Positions 59,001-64,000 of a DNA stretch of 64,000 bases are shown here, in pieces. Each line of letters starts with the position of its first letter. Position 1 is the stretch's first letter. Both the position numbers and the translations under genes were made by a program. The stretch comes from Gymnogyps californianus (lineage: Eukaryota > Chordata > Aves > Accipitriformes > Cathartidae). A model generated the notes under the pieces. That model was not told where the DNA came from. It searched no databases and saw only the letters and a list, made by a program, of their open reading frames with translations. The stretch lies in NCBI RefSeq assembly GCF_018139145.2, contig NC_059477.1, positions 19,329,022 through 19,393,021 of the forward strand. Reading direction: 5' to 3'.

Positions 59001-62000
59001 TACAGTTGGTTTGCAGATGCACAAAAATCATTTAGGGAAGAAAAAAACTTGGAAAATTGCAAAACTTCATTAAAACTACATCAGCAGTAGCTGTATATTG
59101 TGTTAGCATTCACTGAGACCGAACAGACATGTTACTCAGCTAACTTGTGGAATCTGAGTTATGGAAATCTGGGACTTTGCAAGAGGCTCATTGTTAACAC
59201 ATTGCATCTCAACATAAGGCAATTTGAGAAGTATATAGATCATATCCAGTTACTGCAGAAGAGTATTAGGGCTGTTACTGCGGAAGCGGACAGCAAGTTT
59301 AAAAGAAATGAGAGGAGTTCATGGGCAACAGGGTCCATATGTGATACTAAAATGGTTAGACAGGACTGTACTCTCTATGTCCCTGACAATGCGTTTATGG
59401 ATCCTGGGGGAAGTATCAGAGATGTAGGCAACATAAAGCATTCAGGTTTGTGTGTTGTCATTAAATAACATCTACAACCACTGTAAGAGATGAGATACTG
59501 GGATGGATGAGCTATTGGTCTTGCTAAGGAGAGCATTTCTTATTTTCTCACAAGTTCTTCTGGTAACTTCTCTTACTTGGGGAGCAGCAGAGTGTTGGCA
59601 AGTTCTCTTAAGTATGAAATAAGAATAGAGTGAAAGCCAAATTAACTTCTAAGTGGAGGGTAAAAAAGGAGAAAAAAAAAAGCAAGCTTTGTGAATAACC
59701 TGATATTTTGCGGAAACTAGCAATGAGTCTTGCATTCTTACCTCTGTAATGAGACTAAAACTGCTGAAGCACATCTTCCTAATACTGACTGTAAAGTACT
59801 TGGGCTCAACATCTTTGTAGGAGCAAAAATATGAGGAAAGAGTCATTAAAGTAGCAGTAACTTTCAAAATTGAAAGCCTTTTTAAAGGAGGCTTGCCAAA
59901 AATGACTTTTCAGAAAGAACAGGCAAAAGCTCTTGCAGGTGGTATGGAAATTGCTTAGAAATAGTGTATTATGGGCTCAGAATAAACATGGATGTATCTG
60001 TGACCTATCAAAACAGACTCAGAGCTGTTAAACAACCAAAATTGACATGCTTAAACAACATGATATAGGAAGACAGCCTTCAAAATGTAGAAGTAACATC
60101 CATATGTAGAAATTATAGTCATGATCTTTGACATTTTTATATGTAAAACCATACTAAAGCAGGTTTTGTAATGAAAAAGAATGAAGAAAATCTTAGCAGT
60201 GGATTAAAATGTCTTTTTACAGATATTTAAAATGATCTTGGAACAAGTGGAGTTAGGCTTCATATTTATCACTCATTTTTTAAAGATCTGTGGAGCTGAG
60301 AAGAGTTGAGAAACTCTTGATTAGCTTGACTTTTGAAACTAGTACGAGTGGAAACTATAACATAAACTTGAACACATGGATAAATAAATCATGGGGCAGA
60401 ATCAATATATTGTTTGTAGATGAGTCATGCCTGTTGGTCAGATGGCATGGAGAGGATGATGCAATTCTAGTGTAGACAGACTTGAAAGGTTACTACTAAG
60501 GTCTCTCAAAAAGCTCTCAAAGAAATGTCAATGGTGAGGCTCATAATAAATGAATTCTTGACTAAAATAAAACTTTCAACACAGGAGCAGTTTTCAGAAT
60601 AGAAACAAGTCACCAAGGAAACCTTAAAAGAATTTCTGTGACTACCTCACCAATTTATCCTGGTTTCCAGATTCTGAACAGTTTAAATAGTGAGGGAACA
60701 AACTTTACTTGCTAAAACCAAGTTAAAATACAGAATCTTCATACTCATTGGGTGGTCTAACTTGGACGATAAAGTTGTGTGAAGTAACGCAGTCATGCAC
60801 ATGAAGGTGCGGCAGGGGAAAACTAGTAATTTATCCTGCTTTGTAGGAAACTGAACTAGCTGGATTTTTAGTAAGACTTTGTGCAGTTGTAGTCTTCTAA
60901 CTGATACCAAAGTGTGTGTTATTCTTTCTTCTGGTGTATATTAATCCTATTTATATGTACAGATAAGTAGGCAAGAACATAGCCTATGTGTGTTGCAATT
61001 TTATGGCACTAGATGTTGGTGATTTTCCAACAGAACTTTTATGTTTGACCTAGTACTCCGGTGATAGCAACTCTTTCTTAGCTAGTGTAAGCTGATGTTG
61101 CACACTTCCTGCCTCCTCCAGCCCATGCAGACGCTTAGCATGGTAGTATTGTACTTCTGGGGACAGGAATCATTCCTTCAGACTTCAGCACGTCCATCTC
61201 CCCGTGGCTGGTTGCCAGTGGACCTGTAAACTGCCTGCTAAGGATTTAAACTCTTCCAGCCTGACACAAAATCAGCAGATAAAATCTCTCTAATCTTGAA
61301 ACTCAGGGAGATGAATTTAAAGTCCAATTCTAATGTTAAATTTGATTTGTTGTGAAGGAAGACAAGCAAGCTTGTTCGAACTAATGTGGGTGCTAGACAC
61401 TAACTCTGCAGGGTACTATAGCCCTAGGTGTAGGTGTTCTTGGGGTGTATCTTTTAGAGACTAAGCTGTCACTTGTTAACCATGTTAATGTCCGCAGCCC
61501 TAAAGTGAGGGTTATATTTCAATTTGATTTGTTGCAATAGTGTATTTCAAAGGCTCCCTAGAGGGGATTAGGTATAGACAGGATGAGAAATAGATGATAG
61601 TGACTGCTGTTCATGAGCACTGTTCCTGGCTTGGTTTGGGGAACAAACTTGCATATAAATATAATGGAACTTCAGGTTTGCATGAATAATATAATGTCCA
61701 AACCTTAATATATTATTGGGATGATATTGCCATTGGTGTTAATGAGAACTCTGGCTTCAAGTAAGAAGAACTGAGGAAACCTAGTAAGTTTTTCATAATA
61801 GCGATTTAATAGTAACTCTGGTAGTGGAGTGAGAAGAGGTAAAAGTAAGGACATGTTCCAGCAGAACCTGTTCTTGCTTTGTGACGATCAAAGCATGTGG
61901 CTTGGTAGGGTTGCTGAAAAAAGTGAACGAAACTATATGATCTGAATGAAGCATTACATTTTCTTCTGGCTTTAGAGTTGTTTCATTTATCCAATCTGAA

Positions 62001-62682
62001 AAATTTTTAATAAGTCTGGATGTTTAGCCTGGATATTTTAGACACTGAGTGAATAGTTTTTGGTCCTATGGAAAACTAAATACTTGGAAGCATGTTTAAA
62101 CCATAGAATAAAAACAGTGGTCAGTTCTGTCTGTACATTGAGGTTTGAATCTAGCAGTTCATCTCCAATGTTCTGCCTTAGTGAACAGAATCATAAGGTA
62201 GGTATCTGCTAATTTTCTTCTAGAAGAATTTTGCCCTGAGTATTTAACAGTTAATGATTACTGCTGTTAAACCCCACACAGAATATACTATGTTTATTTC
62301 TATGGCATGCTCAGCCAGGCAGCTGGTGATCTGTAGATATAGACCTTTCTGATTTTGTTTGACCCTGTGATTTGCTGATTGGAATAACGATATGAACGTA
62401 CTTTTACTAATCTCTTGCTTATAATGGTAGATGTTAAATTCAGTATGCATATGTTCTTGTCAGAAATTCGTCAGAGGACCACAGCTCAAAGAAATGCTTC
62501 TACGCCCCCGCCTGCGACTCCTAAACAAGGCTCTCCAAAATCACTGGTTCCAGGATCTCCTAGTCTGCAGAGAGACACACCAGCTCTGAGTGGACCCCCA
62601 GAAAGAACTGTTGTGCCATCCTTGCAGTCAAATGTTTTACCAAGACGCCCTGGATCTCCTGCTACTTCAGTGCCTGGAATGG
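38029..62682 (+). CDS. LNPK: LNPK, Lunapark: ER three-way-junction protein (5' part, spliced, runs off window)
   Basis: Eight coding exons join in one frame: 38029-38055, 39335-39376, 40570-40757, 44124-44182, 47400-47440, 54948-55028, 55117-55168, 62464-62682. They give 236 full codons and end in phase 1. The start MGGLISRW carries the N-terminal glycine of a myristoylation signal. A coiled coil (about 16-43) precedes two membrane segments (about 46-64 and 74-98) separated by a short loop with LPDEW. A second charged coiled coil (about 101-146) contains DLKSQKKK and EEVMEKETYK. A Pro/Ser-rich linker (about 147-237) follows. The order and motifs match vertebrate Lunapark of about 430 residues; the C4 zinc finger lies beyond the window. 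Known role of the family: both ends face the cytosol, and the protein stabilises three-way junctions of ER tubules together with atlastins and reticulons. All introns are GT-AG. The start codon follows a noncoding exon and agrees with the family's N-terminus. Confidence 0.97.
38056..39334 (+). other. LNPK: LNPK intron 2
   Basis: A 1.3-kb AT-rich intron, gtaagt to cag. A 134-codon plus-strand frame at 38436-38840 is unrelated to any family I know and is not spliced to the gene in frame, so it is treated as chance. Nothing else is recognised. Confidence 0.6.
39335..39376 (+). CDS. LNPK: LNPK coding exon 2 (residues 10-23)
   Basis: A 42-nt exon encoding AKPSTVEVLEKIDK, phase 0 at both ends, with donor gtatgt at 39377. 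It begins the first coiled coil. The acceptor is a tandem aag-cag (39329-39334), so a 3-nt-longer form with one extra Gln is possible. Confidence 0.95.
39377..40569 (+). other. LNPK: LNPK intron 3
   Basis: A 1.2-kb AT-rich intron starting gtatgt, with a gtttgtttg microsatellite near 39401, and ending in tatttacag. Nothing else is recognised. Confidence 0.6.
40570..40757 (+). CDS. LNPK: LNPK coding exon 3: coiled coil, TM1, start of TM2 (residues 24-86)
   Basis: A 188-nt exon, starting in phase 0 and ending with two bases of an Ile codon. It encodes EEFREKNQRLQKLWVGR, then the first hydrophobic span (about 46-64), the loop LPDEWMARL and the start of the second span (MTLPFFAFPL). This is the family's most conserved block and identifies the gene. 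The acceptor is tatttacag and the donor is gtaagt. Confidence 0.98.
40758..44123 (+). other. LNPK: LNPK intron 4
   Basis: A 3.4-kb AT-rich intron with a long T-run near 42150-42166. No coding, RNA or clear transposon signal is recognised. The small open frames at 41411-41693 are chance. Confidence 0.6.
44124..44182 (+). CDS. LNPK: LNPK coding exon 4: end of TM2 (residues 86-106)
   Basis: A 59-nt exon that completes the split Ile codon and encodes IWFIRTLLIFFFSKRTERN, ending one base into an Asn codon. It holds the second membrane segment and the basic SKRTER stop-transfer stretch. The acceptor is gttttaaag and the donor is gtaagt at 44183. Confidence 0.95.
44183..47399 (+). other. LNPK: LNPK intron 5
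   Basis: A 3.2-kb AT-rich intron, gtaagt to cttttag. No other gene or repeat is recognised. Confidence 0.6.
47400..47440 (+). CDS. LNPK: LNPK coding exon 5 (residues 106-119)
   Basis: A 41-nt small exon. It completes Asn-106 and encodes DALEDLKSQKKKI, ending in phase 0 before gtaagt. It opens the second coiled coil, right after the membrane. Confidence 0.95.
48316..48419 (+). repeat. A/C-only low-complexity tract, G4-prone on minus strand
   Basis: About 100 bases composed almost only of A and C (ccaccaccacc, ccaaccaacc, caccaccacccccc, with very few G or T). On the minus strand it is a T/G tract with several runs of three to six G, which makes G-quadruplex formation likely on the LNPK template strand. 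The minus-strand open frame here (Trp/Gly/Val-rich) is an artefact of the repeat. Confidence 0.85.
49247..49826 (-). mobile_element. Solo LTR of the same endogenous-retrovirus family (copy 3), antisense in LNPK intron
   Basis: A 580-bp solo LTR on the minus strand with a perfect 5-bp target-site duplication, acaat, at 49242-49246 and 49827-49831. The plus-strand start is tgttgtggtttaacc and the end is aatcaggaca. The minus-strand TATATAAA box is intact (49555-49562). An AT-rich segment at 49380-49460 differs from copy 1 and may be a variable region or local expansion. No internal retroviral genes are present. The intact duplication and TATA box suggest the youngest or best preserved of the three copies. 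Confidence 0.92.
52219..52305 (+). other. Candidate in-frame cassette exon in LNPK intron 6 (speculative)
   Basis: An 87-nt segment bounded by an acceptor-like ttttcaatatag and a donor-like gtg|gtacgt. It is open in the frame that LNPK would use (29 codons, phase 0 at both sides), as are the flanking exon ends (119/120). Inclusion would put 29 residues into the second coiled coil. Known Lunapark proteins join KKI directly to LEEV, so this is at most an alternative exon. A chance open stretch of this size is not rare. Confidence 0.2.
54180..54745. promoter_or_regulatory. Candidate conserved enhancer in LNPK intron 6
   Basis: A repeat-free segment with dense developmental-factor motifs: gctaattgc (54429), tgacag followed by ttaattgg (54468-54484, a MEIS/TALE plus homeodomain pairing), ttaattaca, ccaataatgatgg, gctgatagat and tgtaattattc. 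No open frame is present. The motif density and lack of stop-tolerant drift look like a conserved element. In this locus intronic and flanking elements regulating HOXD are plausible. Conservation was not tested. Confidence 0.35.
54948..55028 (+). CDS. LNPK: LNPK coding exon 6 (residues 120-146)
   Basis: An 81-nt exon, phase 0 at both ends. It begins LEEVMEKETYKTAKLILERF and ends DPESSAK. This is the conserved helical region after the membrane that includes the family's KLILERFDP motif. The acceptor is tttccag and the donor is gtaaga. Confidence 0.97.
55117..55168 (+). CDS. LNPK: LNPK coding exon 7 (residues 147-164)
   Basis: A 52-nt exon, only 88 bases after the previous one. It encodes EAELPSTGTSATPRPGQ and one base of a Glu codon. 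It begins the Pro/Ser/Thr-rich cytosolic linker. The acceptor is ttggcag and the donor is gtaata, which is weaker than the others. Confidence 0.93.
56431..56505 (+). mobile_element. Possible ancient CR1-like LINE fragment
   Basis: The stretch from ttcatagttttttaaggctg through gaagggccattctgac to taatacagccag resembles the old amniote CR1-type tail that reads catag...aaggccagaagggaccatt...cctgcataacacaggcca. The match is by eye and diverged. Confidence 0.4.
57158..57188. repeat. Perfect 12-bp-arm hairpin
   Basis: Arms gtttacagctag (57158-57169) and ctagctgtaaac (57177-57188) are exactly complementary, with a 7-base loop. It is in the LNPK intron, so the transcript would fold here. It is short for a microRNA precursor. 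Confidence 0.8.
57461..57520 (+). mobile_element. CR1 LINE 3' end fragment
   Basis: The motif atggttggattcgatgatct followed by taagggtcttttccaaccta and aatgattctgtgattctat is the characteristic avian CR1 3' terminus, including the closing ATTCTRTG octamers. Only the last 60 or so bases are present, as usual for 5'-truncated copies. It lies in sense to LNPK. Confidence 0.88.
62464..62682 (+). CDS. LNPK: LNPK coding exon 8 (residues 164-237)
   Basis: A 219-nt exon. It completes Glu-164, then EIRQRTTAQRNASTP, a Pro/Ser-rich linker with SPSLQRD and GPPERTVVPSLQSNVLPRR, and ends SPATSVPGMG one base into a Gly codon. The pattern matches the family's linker upstream of the zinc finger. The acceptor is cttgtcag and the donor is gtaaac. 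An open frame that starts at 62415 and reads through into the intron is this exon plus flanks. Confidence 0.97.
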
Positions 62683-64000
62683 GTAAACAGAGCACTTAAT
62701 GTTATTTACAGTTTATATTGTTTTCTCTGGTTACCAATAAAATAGGCCATTTTCAGACAGTATGGAAATGGCATTTCATTTGGAAATAGCAGAGCAGTTA
62801 TCTGATTAAGCAGGAGTTCCATATTCAATTAGCCATAACTCTTTACAGCTGGCACCTTTTGATGCTGAAACCTATTGCCTGAGCTCATTTAACTGTTATG
62901 GCTTCTTTGTTTAAATGGCAATAAAACTTTGCAGTATTCTGTAGTCAACAATATAGCATACCTTTTTATGTTCTTAGTTTAGAAGAGCTCTACACTTATA
63001 TAAATCAGGTACAGAGGAGAACACTTTCAGAATACATTCATGTTTCTCACTAAACCCTGCACATATTTTTTAACATGCATCTTGACATTTATTTAAATTT
63101 TTACTCTAGGAGGTATAGTCATGCAATCTATACTCATAGATTAAAGTGTAAAATACCAAATACACAAGAAAAGTTGTCTATGTGGTAGCTGAATTCTTCT
63201 AAAATCGCATTGTTATTTTGGTACAAGAGTCAGAAGTTTAGCAACAAGTTGAAATCTGGTAGAAATGAGTGCTCCTTAAAATTTGGTTTCATATCCTGAA
63301 AATGCTTTTCCCTTGATTTCTGGCTTGGTGTTCAGATAAGATGGACTTTATTAAATAGAACATGAACTAAATTCTGTAGGAGGGATAGCAAAATTTGAGA
63401 ATTTTGAGTGGGAGGCGTTCTCATTCTCCTCATGGATGGTAAAGCTGTGTGTGGGTTAGTGCCAGGCCTTTCATTTGTTGCAGGATGTCTGGCAAGTTGG
63501 ATCACAAGGCAAGAAAGGAGATGAAATGCTGTCTTGAAAATAGAAGGGACGCAGCTTGCCAAGAATCTTCTGAGCAGCACTATAATGTGGAGTAGTTCTT
63601 TGCTGTTTATACAGTGATCAAGAATATTTTTCTCTGCCCTGTGTTCCTGATTTTTAACTTTAAGTTACTTGAGTCTTACAAACTGTATGTCCTTGCTTAC
63701 TAACTTCCATGGTACAATCTAAAAGTAGGACTATACATAATATATTGACACCTGGTCTCCTAATGGAAGATCTTGGGCAGCTGAATGTTAAAATGCCTGT
63801 TCGTATTGTTTAGTGTAGTGGAATAAACTTGTCGTGAAAAGTTGTGATCTCTCACTTCTCTGCAGAGTCCATTAAGCCTTATTTTTTGTTAGTAATTGTT
63901 TACCTGTGTTAAGAAACTGCTAAATTTGTTTTTATCCCTGAAGTGAACTGTAAAGGCAAGTTATTAGTAAGTCTTGATTATCTTGAAGTACCAGAAATCA
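62683..64000 (+). other. LNPK: LNPK intron 9, 5' part
   Basis: An AT-rich intron that runs to the window edge. No further Lunapark exon (the next should encode the segment leading to the C4 zinc finger) is seen. No repeat is recognised. Confidence 0.6.

Larger units (their letters stand above)
55169..62463 (+). other. LNPK: LNPK intron 8
   Basis: A 7.3-kb intron, gtaata to cttgtcag. It contains an AATAAA cluster near 55669, two CR1-type fragments (56431-56505 and 57461-57520), a strong short hairpin (57158-57188) and otherwise AT-rich sequence. A 122-codon frame at 59100-59468 is unrelated to known proteins and lacks splice support. Confidence 0.6.

Noticed and set aside
59100..59468. 122-codon plus-strand frame in LNPK intron 8
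   Set aside because: No family match, no acceptor or donor that would join it in phase with LNPK exons, and Lunapark proteins lack such a segment.

Overview
The window is vertebrate, almost certainly bird, nuclear DNA. Three signs point this way. It has AT-rich intergenic and intronic DNA broken by a few CpG islands. It has a multi-exon gene with GT-AG introns and avian repeats (three solo LTRs of one endogenous-retrovirus family and the 3' tail of a CR1 LINE). The encoded protein is recognisable as Lunapark. I see no prokaryotic-type operons, no CRISPR array and no tRNA or rRNA gene.

The one gene I can support is LNPK (Lunapark, the endoplasmic-reticulum three-way-junction protein) on the + strand. 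It starts in a CpG island at about 33.7-34.5 kb with a non-coding exon ending at 34059. The initiator ATG is at 38029, and eight coding exons are present: 38029-38055, 39335-39376, 40570-40757, 44124-44182, 47400-47440, 54948-55028, 55117-55168 and 62464-62682. The reading frame is continuous across all seven junctions and gives 236 complete codons. The gene runs off the right edge; the C-terminal zinc-finger half is not in the window. Most open reading frames elsewhere are chance frames in introns, intergenic DNA or CpG islands.

Layout: 1-3.7 kb is a cluster of CpG-island-like blocks without a recognisable gene. 3.7-33.6 kb is a gene-free interval with two solo LTRs (10.5-11.1 kb on the minus strand, 32.5-33.0 kb on the plus strand), a long AT-rich hairpin at 12.8 kb, a degenerate trinucleotide repeat at 29.0 kb and candidate regulatory patches. 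33.7-64 kb is LNPK, whose introns hold a third LTR (49.2 kb, antisense), an A/C-only tract with strong G-quadruplex potential on the minus strand, CR1 remnants and a homeodomain-site-rich candidate enhancer near 54.2-54.7 kb.

Context from established knowledge: in vertebrates LNPK lies next to EVX2 and the HOXD cluster, and EVX2 is transcribed in the same direction as LNPK. The interval to the left of LNPK should therefore be the EVX2-LNPK intergenic region, which in mouse carries limb and neural enhancers for Hoxd genes. EVX2 itself is not seen here and would be expected beyond the left edge. The main leads are a tandem NAGNAG acceptor at coding exon 2 of LNPK, a splice-created upstream ORF, an in-frame symmetric candidate cassette exon at 52219-52305, the 105-nt hairpin at 12809-12913 and the orphan CpG islands. 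I did not find a clearly new biological system.
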